From: Rhizopus arrhizus
Taxonomy: Eukaryota; Mucoromycota; Mucoromycetes; Mucorales; Rhizopodaceae
Assembly (NCBI GenBank): GCA_024220505.1
Contig: JAKZZE010000004.1
Location: forward strand, 2,294,001 to 2,358,000
Reading direction: 5' to 3'
Length of the DNA stretch: 64,000 nt
Below are positions 53,443-64,000 of the stretch, piece by piece. Each line of letters starts with the position of its first letter. Positions within the stretch are counted from its first letter, which is position 1. Under the pieces are notes generated by a model. The model made no database searches. It was not told the origin of the DNA and saw nothing but the letters and a program-made list of their open reading frames with translations. A program made the translations under genes and the position numbers.

Positions 53443-54261
53443 ATGCAACAGACATTCTATATCCCAACCTCCTCACTTTCTTATCCACAAGATGCTTCTA
53501 GTTGGGATTACGATGAATCATACTTGGAGAAAGAAAGTCATTTGTACTCTACAAGTTGTATATCTGCTTTTACACAACAGCATTATTCTCTCTTGTTAAG
53601 TTCATTTAACGACTATAGTATGTTCTTTGAAGACAATACTCAATCTATTGATGGCTTTCTTTACGATACATTCATGACAAACCCTTGTTCCACGCATCCT
53701 ACTACCTCTTCTCTAGGATCATCAATTAATAATAAAGAAGTATTTGAACGACAATATGACACACACGAGACAGAGTTCACTGGTTCTCCTTTAATGTCCG
53801 AAAGGAAACGCAAAGATGATGAGGAACCAGTCAAGAAAAAAACAAGAAAGACTAGAAGGAGACGTAGCTGTTTATCTACGCTTTCCAAACACAAGATCAA
53901 TTCAACACAATGCTCAAATTGCCATACTACTAATACTCCCTTATGGAGAAGAAATCCTGAAGGAGAGCCACTTTGTAATGCGTGTGGTTTATTTTATAAG
54001 CTACATGGTACAGTCAGACCACTGAGTCTAAAAACAGATGTTATCAAGAAGCGTAATCGTCATACAAGGACAGCAAGAAACGAAAAGTCGTTGCGCACAA
54101 GACGAGATAATAATAAATATGGAAATGAATCGAGTAGCTCTTCATCTATTTGCTCTGAATTGGATTCTTTTGAAGAATATTCGCCAGAAATGACAAAAGA
54201 ACAATATGAGATACCGTTGCATAGTTATCATGATTTAACCAACAATACCTTTTTTTTATAA
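53443..54261 (+). CDS. GATA zinc-finger transcription factor (AreA/NIT2-type finger)
   Basis: Intronless, 272 aa. The single finger is CSNC-x17-CNAC at residues 157-181 with the usual [20 protein letters not shown] core. It is followed by [20 protein letters not shown] and KKRNR, the basic C-terminal arm typical of AreA/NIT2 nitrogen regulators. A strong NLS-like run ([12 protein letters not shown]) precedes the finger. The N-terminal half is Ser/Thr/Tyr-rich and acidic, probably an activation region; the C-terminus has a Ser run. It is much shorter than ascomycete AreA. It may regulate nitrogen genes, including the neighbouring dioxygenase, but other GATA regulators share the same finger. 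Confidence 0.92.
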   Translation: MQQTFYIPTSSLSYPQDASSWDYDESYLEKESHLYSTSCISAFTQQHYSLLLSSFNDYSMFFEDNTQSIDGFLYDTFMTNPCSTHPTTSSLGSSINNKEVFERQYDTHETEFTGSPLMSERKRKDDEEPVKKKTRKTRRRRSCLSTLSKHKINSTQCSNCHTTNTPLWRRNPEGEPLCNACGLFYKLHGTVRPLSLKTDVIKKRNRHTRTARNEKSLRTRRDNNKYGNESSSSSSICSELDSFEEYSPEMTKEQYEIPLHSYHDLTNNTFFL

Positions 54262-54378
54262 CTTTGTGTAATTACTGTATAATTTAGAAAACATTCTTGT
54301 TTTTATTTGTAAATTTCTTTTTCTTTTTCCTTTTTCCTTTTTCCTTTTTTTTTTTGAATAAACAAGATTTTTTTTTAT

Positions 54379-56213
54379 TTAAGAAAATCCACAATAGATA
54401 GAGTTATTGCTTTCTTTACAAACAGTGACAATCGGACAGTCCCGCACTACCCAATATCCATTTGTACATTGCCCATAACTTGATTTTCCGCTACATTTAA
54501 GCATACCATTCTCATTACACATTTCACCCTGGCTTATATTACTTAATCCATAAACACTGTTGTTAGGTATATTAGTATTGATATTGCTACTTGGTGCATC
54601 CTCTTTTCCCGTATTAATGGCAGTAGTTGTTCCTTTTGGTTTATTATTCTCATTTGTTGCATCAGTGGCTGAGGCTAAAACTGCCTGATCAGTAGAAGAT
54701 GATGCAGGACTGATTACTAAAGAGGGAGCAGAGGACGATAACATGGGTAAATCATCATCCTCCTTTTTATCACTGTACTATAAATGAGTACATTGTTTCA
54801 TACACTTTTTTTCTTGTACCCGTGAATTAATCGTGCAACTCCATGCGCATAGCTAGGTGAGACATCCAATGTGTTACCATATGCTTGAGATACATCCCAT
54901 ATCATAATACCACCAAATGACTCTAGTTCTTGTAGAGACTTTACAGTATCAACAAGTTTGTCAAAAGGTACATATCCTCTACCAGCAGCACTGGGGCTTC
55001 CAGGAACACCGACAAAAAGGCGAACGTCTTTGTTGACTGAACTTGTCTTTGCCCATTTATCCCAAATATCATAATTGAATTGCTCGCCATTGATAACGTT
55101 ACAGTACTATCTTTATATGAGAATTCTGTATTTGCATGTCTATAAACGATTGCTTACATTATTATAAAATTGAATCCTATTATAAGAAATTCAATACTTT
55201 TTTTTTTCTTTTATAATTCATACGGACTTACATAATAAAGTCAAACCATGAGCTATCTAAAGTTTCCCCTAAAAAGAAATCTGGAAAAGGACATTGAGGT
55301 GCTGCTGCGATATAATATTCTTTTGAAGTTTCTTTTGCTATAATAACAAGAGTCTACTTTAAATTCATTAAAAGGGCTATTCTTTTTTTTTACCATAATG
55401 TTCACGCATTCGGTTTACGAAGGCAGGATATCCAGCTTTTGCACCATTTTCTATATCAAGATCAAATCCATCCACAGAAGCATTACCAAATGGTCTAAAG
55501 GTATTAGTATCACTGCCACCACCAAATGTATACCAAAGTTCATCTGCTAAGCTTTCACCTTCTTCATATGAATTTAAACCATACTCTGGTGTAGCACCAC
55601 CCAAGGAAAGCAATACTTTTTTACCATTATCTTGACAAAACTTGATATCTTTTTTGGTATGCGTTATTTATTTTCTCTCCTTCTCTTTCTTTCTTTTTCA
55701 TTATTACCTGCTTCCATTCGCGGACAATTTAATAATTCCGTACCTTTTATTTATTTATTTATTTTTTTATTTTATTTTTTTGAGTGAATGACCTGAATAG
55801 AAAAGTACTTTAATTACCTGGAATATATCCAATACAATCTTTGCCACTATTTGCAATATCAAAAGATGTTAATCTTCCTTCTCCTATTGTTATTTTTTCT
55901 TGTCAATAAAAATATTTTCCGAAGGTATTCTTTTAGTACCAAATTTATGTAAAAATGAGACAACCAAGATATCTACTTCACTTCTAGTACAATACTCTGC
56001 CAAAGACTACAAATAAATATGTTAGGGTGTAACTTATTTTTTATCTTTATCAAATAAAATACTTTTTGCCAAAGTGAATGTTCCGGATCATTGTTTGCCA
56101 TACTAGCAGAATTTTGACCCCTAAAAATGATGCATTGTGTTATTTATTTTGACAGTTGCATAAACAAATAGTACAAACCAGTAGTAAACAATATTTGAAT
56201 TCGACTTGAGATC
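54379..56213 (-). CDS. GH18 class III chitinase with CBM19-like C-terminus (5' end uncertain)
   Basis: Hydrolyses chitin; probably secreted or wall-bound. Exons read: up to 56179 (start unclear), 56120-56063, 56006-55818, 55648-55394, 55337-55232, 55176-55158 (19 nt), 55106-54820, 54772-54379. The TIM barrel opens with NIVYYWGQNSASM, then KKVLLSLGGATPEYG, the catalytic DGFDLDIENG (DxxDxDxE, Glu acid), QFYNNYC, and VGVPGSPSAAGRGYV with GGIMIWDVSQAYGN. A Ser/Thr/Asn-rich linker leads to CNENGMLKCSGKSSYGQC...DCPIVTVC, a CBM19-type cysteine pattern as in yeast Cts1. Exon 56006-55818 either holds a 41-bp intron or lacks one A in an A6 run at 55892-55897. No signal-peptide exon could be found; poly-A/T tracts near 56300-56330 obscure it. 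Confidence 0.87.
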
Positions 56214-56304
56214 GAATTTACATAAAACTTTAGAAAACAGAACAACTGAGCTTATAGAAGCAATAATTTGAAATCTTCTCATTTTCTAAGGAATTTTTTT
56301 TTGG

Positions 56305-56337
<33 letters not shown>

Positions 56338-59300
56338 GAAAGAAGCAAGCTCTATCAGTCTCACTCTGGCTCCTTGCATCCTCCCCCCTTTTTTACTTAC
56401 TGCAATTAACAAGTGAACCGGCGATTTCTATATGACATACATTTTTTTACTATAACTACTACAATCGAAATCCTAGTTTAAGCAGTCGTATAACATTAAG
56501 TAAAAAAAAAAAAAAAAAAAAAAAAGAAAAGAAAAAAAAAAAGGTAAAAATACTAAGAGGAAAAGCTGGTGCTTTGTATGTTTACAAGCTGCTATGCTAT
56601 TTTAGCGAATGAACTTGACCCGAAATTCGAATTTTGCTTGATTACTTTCTTTTTTTACAATTTACTTTCTTTCTTCTTTGAATGTCAAAAAACTATATTA
56701 AGTATAAAATGAGAGGGGATTATAAAATGGTCCTAGTAGATTTTATCGATATAAGAGAGAAAGTTTTTCAATACAGGTATTATATTATAGTCCTAAATTT
56801 AATTTCAAGAGAACTTTGAATAAAAGAACTTGAGAGAATTTTTCTCATGATCTTTTTCTTCTATCAAAATCTTAGAAAAAAAAATACTGTTGATCCAGAA
56901 TATTCAGTCAATAATTATGAAAGAATAATCTTTTTGTTACAAAGGTTTCCCTTTCGGATAAGAATAAAATTTGTGCTTAAATCCTCTATTGAAGTGGGGA
57001 ATTCAAGAGTAAAACAAGGAAATGGCATTGTCATGATTTGAACGACCAAAAGGAAACACAGAATCCATTCAGTTGTTCACGTTAGCAGATCGCTAGGAAT
57101 GGTAATGACAGGGGCCAGGATCTCAACAACAGCATACCATTTTTAGCTCAATCATAGCAAAGTTTCCCCCTTTTTTTTAACAAGGAAATCCAAGGCATAA
57201 CGCCCTTTTAATAATATTAAGGTCCATGATGAAAGAAAGATTAATTAAAGGTAGATAATACCACAGTTCTATAAGTGAATCTTGAAGTACAATAAAATTT
57301 AACCCTTTGTGATTCTAATTGAAGGATACCTGATCTTCATAATAATAAAAAAACTTTAGAAGCTGACTGATAAGGGAACGAGGGAAAAGAGAGGATGTGA
57401 GAAAGAGTTTGTGAGATTCGATTGTATTTCAATTCCTCTTATCGTCATATATGTATGATACAGCGCTACATGGGACACTCTACTTCAGTAAGTGCTTTAG
57501 TACTTGTTTTAAAGCTTAATGTGCTTTTGTTAAACTTAAATTGTTTGTATACATATGGGTTTACATATGCTGAAGCAAAAAATATCAATAGTTTTTTAAT
57601 CTCTTATATAACCTTAGACGATCAAAGGAAATTATGAGATGTAAAGGGTAGGAGGGTATAACCACGAAAATTATCGTTTTTAACTGATATATGACGCTCT
57701 TGGTTAAAACCACTACAATTTATATAAAAGGCATTTTAAAGCTTACAGAATACAAGAAAAACCAACATAGTACAAGCCACTGTTTACTCCTTCTTTCTCT
57801 CCGTTGTGTTCATTCAAAAATGACGTTTTCAGGGGGGACAATAAAGAAAATTTTAGCGCCTACTTCTCCTTATCTTTTTCTTTCTTTTTTTTTTGATTCA
57901 TTTTTCTTCTAATACTTTCAAAAAAATATTATTAGGCTTCAATGAAGCTATAAACTTGAAAGTAGAGACTAGCGTGTTTAATAGAAAACTTTGTCGTATA
58001 CGCTTAAAGATAGAGAAACAGAGACAAAGATGACTAATTGAGTTTTGATCTCAAAACATAAATTAAAGGTAAAGATTGATAGAAATAGATGGTGTTAAAG
58101 TGGCTAAAACAAGGGTTATAATTTAAATCAAAGAGATAATGATATGAATCATATCTGAAGATTATGAATTCATTGTGTTTGTTTATGCAAATGAATCTGC
58201 GGCTTTTACACGCCCAGTGGGTGGTTTATACCTTAATAAAAAATAGCTCTTGAGAAATAATGAATTCGATAATAAGCAAAAAATGGCCACAGAGGACAGG
58301 AGCATAAGAAAAAAAGAAAAACGCCAACTGATTGAGTTTAAAACACATGTGAAGTGCAAAAACTTAATAAGATGAACGCCCAAAGACTATAGAAAAGGAC
58401 ACAGGGAGCAAAAATAATTAATCGAAAACATGAGAAAAAGCCATATGAAACAAAATGTTTGAACCTCAAACTGAAAAACAAGCATGAAATGTAAAGCGAA
58501 AAGAATGAGACAGAATATAAAAATACTAAAGCTAAGGTCGAGTTTAGGGAAAGGGGGTGTCAAGCAGAGCAGTACACGGATAACAGATGGATCCAGAACA
58601 AATATATTAAACTTAAAGCTTAAGGGACTGTGTCATCTCTTCCTCTTTGAGTAAAAAACCACTGAATGTTTTAACATAACGATTTAATATTTACAAACAG
58701 TGCACTGACGTTCCACAGGCAAACCTGTTTCTGTGTCAAACCTGCTTTGCTTAAAAAAAAAGAAAAAAAGCTTAAAATTAGACAAAAAATAGGTTAATAG
58801 CCTTCAAGGTTAATAACGGTAAACTACTATTCTAAGGTTTCTCTTTGTGAACAAAATAACGCACGTACAGTTGCATTTTATTTTCCCCTTTTATTCCACC
58901 ATAATCCAGACAGCATAAATGTGTAACAGTTAACAACCTCGCATGTTATAACTCCTTTGTGTTACTCGGTAAATACTAAATTCGGCGAAATTGTGCGTCA
59001 ATTAAACAAAAGTTGTGTGATTCTGATACTATTTTTGGAAAACAACAAATAACAGAAAGGGTTTTTATGATCGTAGTTGACAAGTTTGATGGTGAATTGA
59101 GGTGATACAAAACCAAAAATGGGAAAAGCACCGATACTAAACTCAATAAATAATACCGGTTTGATTGAGGGTTTTGTTAAATGACAAGGTAACCTCAATA
59201 GACACGAGAATATAACATCCGTTGAATGGCAAAAAAAAGATCTGAAGCGCTCATCTAGGAGAGAAAATGACAGGAGAGGAAGAAAAGACTCCTACAAAGG

Positions 59301-60180
59301 GAGATGCAATAACAGAAATAGATACTGAAAGCAAGAATAAAAGTCACGATCTAAAAACTAAAAATGTTTTGTAAATAAGCACAGCTTCGTTTTTAAGGGG
59401 ATTTAGGAATCACAGACCTCTCTTTTTTTTCTTATGCAAGCCCATCAGCTCTCACTCCTTTCATTTGCAAGTAATAATAGTGCATATGATATATCAAGAT
59501 GGTCTCACTACCTTAATCATTAGATGGATTATAAAAAGAAAAACAGGTTCTTGAAAAGCTACAGGTTTGTTCATCAGACGCCAAGCAAAGGAAGATTAAA
59601 AGGTTACTTTATTCTCAGAATACCGTTAGTCTCACCCATTTACATTGTGTCTAAACCTTTGTTTCGGACAGTAGTAAACATACTTGTGTTACAATGGTTT
59701 AAGGGGAAGAAGAACAGTAAGAGAGATAGTACGCATAATTCGATTCAAAAATAAACAATAAAGAATACGAGAAAGGAGTAAAGATTTAAGTTTTATATGA
59801 ATTAGTTCTACACATAAATTTGTACTAAAAAACGAGATGGATTAAAAATAGTGAAAAATAGTTTGATTTAACTTTAATGTTGGCAATATTTTGTGAGAGA
59901 AAGAAGGAGAAATGCATGTAAAGATGAGCTAGTACTGTTTACATACAAATAATAGTAATGAATGTCCAAGCGCAAGGTAAGACACGTTATTCATTATAGT
60001 TAAGGAGCTTATTCAATCAAACGCATTAGTAGTAAAAACTTCTGTATCTCGCCTTGTCTTACTTCTCCTTATTTCTTTTTAGGACTTTTTTTCGTTTTAA
60101 TAAAAACTCATCTTTTTTATTTTCTATTTTTTTTTTTCTTCTTCTTTAATTTATTCTCTTTTACTGAATAACAATAAAAA
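56214..60180. other. Gene-free stretch, 3.9 kb
   Basis: No convincing gene on either strand. Poly-A tracts occur at 56305-56332 and 56501-56545. Longer frames here (for example 57422-57637 or 59524-59754) show no family motif and no splice-compatible neighbours. It ends in a T/C-rich tract (60100-60150) directly before the RGS gene start, so at least the distal part is probably promoter and leader. Confidence 0.5.
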
Positions 60181-62198
60181 ATGGATACAAGTGTATCACA
60201 ACAAGCATACACTTCAATGATGAAGTTTACTATAGATGGTCGTCCATTTTTGAAGGTAAAGCATAACTCACAAATTGTATGATTGGTTTATTCTAAATGA
60301 TGACATAAAAATAGGATGTCCACGACTTATTTGCAGCACTCATTGTTCAAATGCCCCTTAGTACACACCGCTATTTATTCAGAAATTATTACAACACTTT
60401 TTCTTCAGAAGATGCTATCCAAGCCTTAGGCAACTTACGCTTCTCTCATACTGTTCGTATTCCTGACCCAAGTGATTCATCTCGTTTTCAAAGAACAACT
60501 ACCACAACTACATTCAATATGTCTCGAGAAATGGCCAAAACACTCTGCCAACAATTTCAAAACTGTCGCCTAATGGAGAACGCTGTCGATCCGCAAAATA
60601 GAACCTTTCGAGATAAAGGCATATGGCATCTTACCCCAAAAGGACTATGTATTTTGCAAGATTTTTGTGTTCGCACAGAAGTCAATGTGACCAACTTAAG
60701 AAAGCATTTTAGTCATATGGAGGCTATTCAACTCGCTCGACTTGAGCGTAATCTAGATGATGATCAGCTCATACTTAACCGCGCATGCATATCTGCCATT
60801 TTCCGTGTAATGATGACTTCTCTGCCGCTGGATGGTGAATTGACAAGCTCGGGAAACGCGAGTTCCGTCTCTGTATCTAAGCAAGCTAATTTTGGTAGTA
60901 ACACAACACCTCCATCATCTACCACATCTTCCGTCTCCTCAACAAATTCCACTTCTTCACCCTCTCTAAGTGCTCCCTTTGCCATGTCCTCTACTGTCTC
61001 TGGTGGCGATTCTCGTGTTCAACTGCTTGGAAATTATCTTTTAACATTATCCAAGTCAACCAAAAGCTTACCAAAAACAGTCAAGACTATGAGAACCTTA
61101 TTCTCATCACAAATGTGCTGCGACTGGTTATTGGACTACAGCACGACATCTTGTCGAGAAGAGGCCGAGACAATGGCAAGTGAATTTTTAAAGTATGGAT
61201 GGATAGAATATCAAGATACAAAATACAACAACAAAGACGTACCATTCAAGGCTTCAAAAACAATCATGTTTGTTGTGACAGACAAAGGAAAGCAAATTGT
61301 ATCTGATACAAGCAAACAACAAGCTGCAGTAAACCCTCTGGCATCTCCTTCTTGTTCTTCTCAGATTTCCGCTGTACCACAACCGCCTCAACAGGTCACA
61401 CTTTTGGATAAAATACCACAAGAGGATCCAATCCCAGGAGAAGAACAAACCACATTAAGAGAAATCTTGTCACAGGACCCGGACTCATTAATGATCACGC
61501 AATCAACTACAACAACCAGTGAAGACGATACTGAAGAATCAAATCAAGGCGAGACACCTTCAAGGCCTTCCAGCATAGCTATAGACAACAACATTAATCC
61601 TCAGTTGGACCCCAAAGAGAGCAATTCGGCTCGGCTTCAAATCATTCTCGAAAATCCCAAACTGCGATCCTCCTTTAAAGATTTCCTGCGTGCCAATTTT
61701 TGTGAAGAAAACTTAGACTTTTGGATTGATTATAATACATTAAGGAGGAAATGCCGTAATCAAAGCCCCGCATTACCTTCTCAAAAGCAAAAGGATCTTT
61801 TGGAGGATGCCTATGATATTTGGATCACTTATCTTGCCCCTGGGTCATCATGTGAATTAAATGTGGAACACTCACTTTGTCAGGAAATGGCTAGAATAGT
61901 TAACTCAGTTGTAACCGTCATACCTGCTTATTCCGGACAAGGAAAACCAACAATTCTGATCACAGCTTCTTCCGCATCACAAAGTCTAAGAATGATGATC
62001 AAATTATTTGATAGAGTCAATGATCACATTTGTCGATTAATGGCGTCTGATTCAGTTCCTAAATTTGTTAAAACTGAAAAATATCGAAGGATTATGGATG
62101 CTATTGAAAAAATTGAACGTAAAAAGCAAAAAGAAAGCTCTGAATTAAGGGATGATATGCTTTCTGTAGAAAATGGCAATATTGAAACACAAGCTTAA
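60181..62198 (+). CDS. Regulator of G-protein signalling with DEP domains (FlbA/Sst2-like)
   Basis: Accelerates GTP hydrolysis on a Galpha subunit and so damps receptor signalling (pheromone or vegetative-growth pathways in other fungi). Two exons (60181-60255, 60315-62198) give 652 aa. After a short N-terminus come a DEP-like region (about 25-130, DVHDLFAALIVQMPLSTHRY) and a Ser/Thr-rich linker (about 185-215). A second DEP domain (about 230-325) contains CCDWLLDYSTT and ASEFLKYGWIEYQ. A long acidic/Ser linker leads to the RGS domain (about 465-618): LRSSFKDFLRANFCEENLDF, FWIDYN, and the closing KYRRIM. Domain order matches FlbA/Sst2. The pyrimidine-rich leader suggests high transcription. 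Confidence 0.93.
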
Positions 62199-64000
62199 CT
62201 TTAAATCCTATCCTTTTGTTCTATTAAAACTGTAGTAAATAAAAAAAAACCTTACCATCATAATGGTTAAAATGCTTCTTAAAACATAGTCAACATTCCA
62301 GATATTGCATGTTTTTAAACCAAACTAAGCCTAAAATAGTAATCATGACAAATATAGAAAGATCAAAAGCTGTCAGTTACCAGATGTATCTTCCTTTCTT
62401 TTCCTCCTTTCTTTTAATTTTGAATAATTGTATTCAATGCTGTATAGTTCTCTGCAAGCATTTGAGAAGAAAGGCCACAATTACACTTCCCTTAATAAAG
62501 GAGGTTATTATCATAAATATAGCTCAATACTGTTTCAATAATCGCCGCATTCATTTGTTCATTTAACCAAATAAATCTCATTTTTATTAGTTGTGGATTT
62601 GGTGGTGTTAATTTGAGGACGACAGTAAAAAAATTTAAAATGTTCAAAATTTCGATTGATTTTACGCGCATTAATAAATGTGTAGATCAGCAAGGCACGA
62701 CATTTGAAAATGAACAACTTGATCAAGTAAATAGCAGTATGATTAGATAGTAAAGACATAAAGCTCTTAATAAAAAAGTTGAATAGCAAATATGTCTTAT
62801 ACCTTAATTCTTACACGCAAATTCAACCTTTTTAAACTTGAAGCTTTTACATCAACCAGCTCATGCCGTAATCAATTGAAAACTTTCAAATACACCATTA
62901 AAACTTGTCTTTCTTTTAGCATTAGTTCCACAGATTATGGGTCAATATTCCTTTCACTTATAGGGAATAAGGGATTGGCATACTTGATTTTAAGCTATTT
63001 AGTACATCTTCAGAAGAAAAATGTATAATGGTGGAAAGTTACAAAAAAAGCCTTTTACCTAAAAAAGAGTGTTGGCTAGTAGTAAAAGTTAACTTGTGTT
63101 GAAATATTGACTTGTCGATAATTCCATAAATAAGGATATGATCTTTATAAGACTACACAGAAAGTAACAAAAACGGTACAGAAAGACTAGGACACACGTC
63201 TCAACCTCATTCATCTTTTCAACTAAAATAACCAGAAAGTGGACTTTACTCTACATCATACCGCCTGGCATAATAAACTATTTAATATATCCCTAAGCTG
63301 GTGTACAAGCTTAAAAATCCAACACAATCAACAAGCCCAATAGTAAGCACTTTTCCAGATTTCAATTTGAATTGTCGTTAAGAAATGTCAGTTGATTGTA
63401 CAGCAAAAGACCAAAAATTCAAAATGAATCAAATAGCTGTCTAAGACTCTATTTATTTTATTTTGCGGGCATTTTATAAAGGAAATGGAATGATATGTGA
63501 TGAATTTGAAAAAAAAATAAAAATAAAAAGTAAAAAATAAAAAAAATTGAATACGGAAAGATATTCAAAAATTAACCTTGTTCAAAATAGTAAGGTGGCA
63601 AATTATTTAAGAAGTAATAGAAAGCGCAGATATCCTTATTCCGAGGAACAGTATTCCGAGGGCTTCTTTTTCTTGTAAGAAACAATGGTTGTACTAACAT
63701 GATTATTTTTAAGCATTGTTACCCGATAATTCGGCCTAGATGTATTCGCCACATGGAAACTGGTACGCTGAAGCATTTTATAGAACACTTATCGAATTCT
63801 CTTATAGCTGCACGGCCAATTATTCAATCATCTTGAGGGAGAGTAGTACACTGGCCATTTGCCCCAAGCCAGGTCATTCTTGACTATTGTTTTCTGCATT
63901 AAGTGGATTTTATGTTTTGTTTGAAGAGAATATTCTGTGTCTGTTACACGATTTGTAGAATTTGTAATTTGTGTTGACCAAATTCAGAAATAATAGCTTA
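62199..64000. other. No gene recognised, 1.8 kb
   Basis: AT-rich terminal stretch after the RGS gene. A 45-codon plus-strand frame near 63700-63835 (containing HMETGTLKHFIEHLSNSLIA) has balanced composition but no recognisable family and no supporting exons; it could be an exon of a gene running off the window. Confidence 0.45.

Noticed and set aside
57422..57637. 71-codon frame with hydrophobic stretch
   Set aside because: No start context, no homology recognised, no adjoining exons; hydrophobicity follows from T-rich DNA.
63685..63840. 45-codon frame near the window end
   Set aside because: Balanced composition but too short and isolated to call; noted in the terminal region entry.

Overview
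The window looks like nuclear DNA from an early-diverging fungus, most likely a Mucoromycota/Mucorales species (Rhizopus- or Mucor-like). The DNA is AT-rich with many homopolymers. Protein genes carry many short GT-AG introns, mostly about 45-80 bp. The gene set mixes ordinary fungal genes (AreA-type GATA factor, DEP-RGS regulator, GH18 chitinase with a CBM19-like tail, cerevisin-like subtilase) with genes Dikarya normally lack (PEN-2 of gamma-secretase, a BEACH-WD40-FYVE protein of the WDFY3/Alfy type). Assignments come from reading translations and splice sites by eye; no database search was run.

Layout. 1-10.4 kb is a repeat-rich, gene-poor zone: one possible small two-exon gene, a tRNA-like inverted-repeat unit, a tRNA-Ala(AGC), a decayed Ty3/gypsy-type gag-protease block with a correctly phased A_AAA_AAC slippery site, and scraps of other transposons. 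11.4-35.6 kb is the dense gene core: glutamate decarboxylase, subtilase and an MFS exporter (all minus); YIF1 (plus) convergent with Rab escort protein (minus); the ~8.5 kb BEACH-WD40-FYVE gene and PEX12 (both plus); and mitofissin (minus). 36.3-43.4 kb is a transposon block: an L1-like LINE with an 11-bp target duplication (36290-41559), then a Tc1/mariner element with 79-bp inverted repeats and a TA duplication (41591-43243), then a 100-bp MITE-like element with the same terminal motif. 43.8-46.3 kb holds a GNAT acetyltransferase, a damaged ER J-protein gene and RPA2. 46.3-49.5 kb contains pseudogenes and a second, divergent LINE fragment. 49.8-56.2 kb holds PEN-2, a TauD-family dioxygenase (xanthine-dioxygenase-like), a 1.9-kb intergenic region with a tight GATA-site cluster, an AreA-type GATA factor and the chitinase. 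A 3.9-kb gene-free stretch precedes the DEP-RGS gene (60181-62198); the last 1.8 kb shows nothing convincing.

How the genes fit together. Several are membrane-traffic or organelle genes (YIF1, Rab escort protein, BEACH-FYVE, PEX12, mitofissin, PEN-2), but nothing in their arrangement shows they form a cluster beyond chance. The clearest regulatory hypothesis is that the GATA factor, or a relative, controls the adjacent dioxygenase through the GATA cluster. At least four reading frames break by exactly one missing A in a short A run, which suggests homopolymer undercalls in the assembly, so some 'frameshifts' may not be biological.
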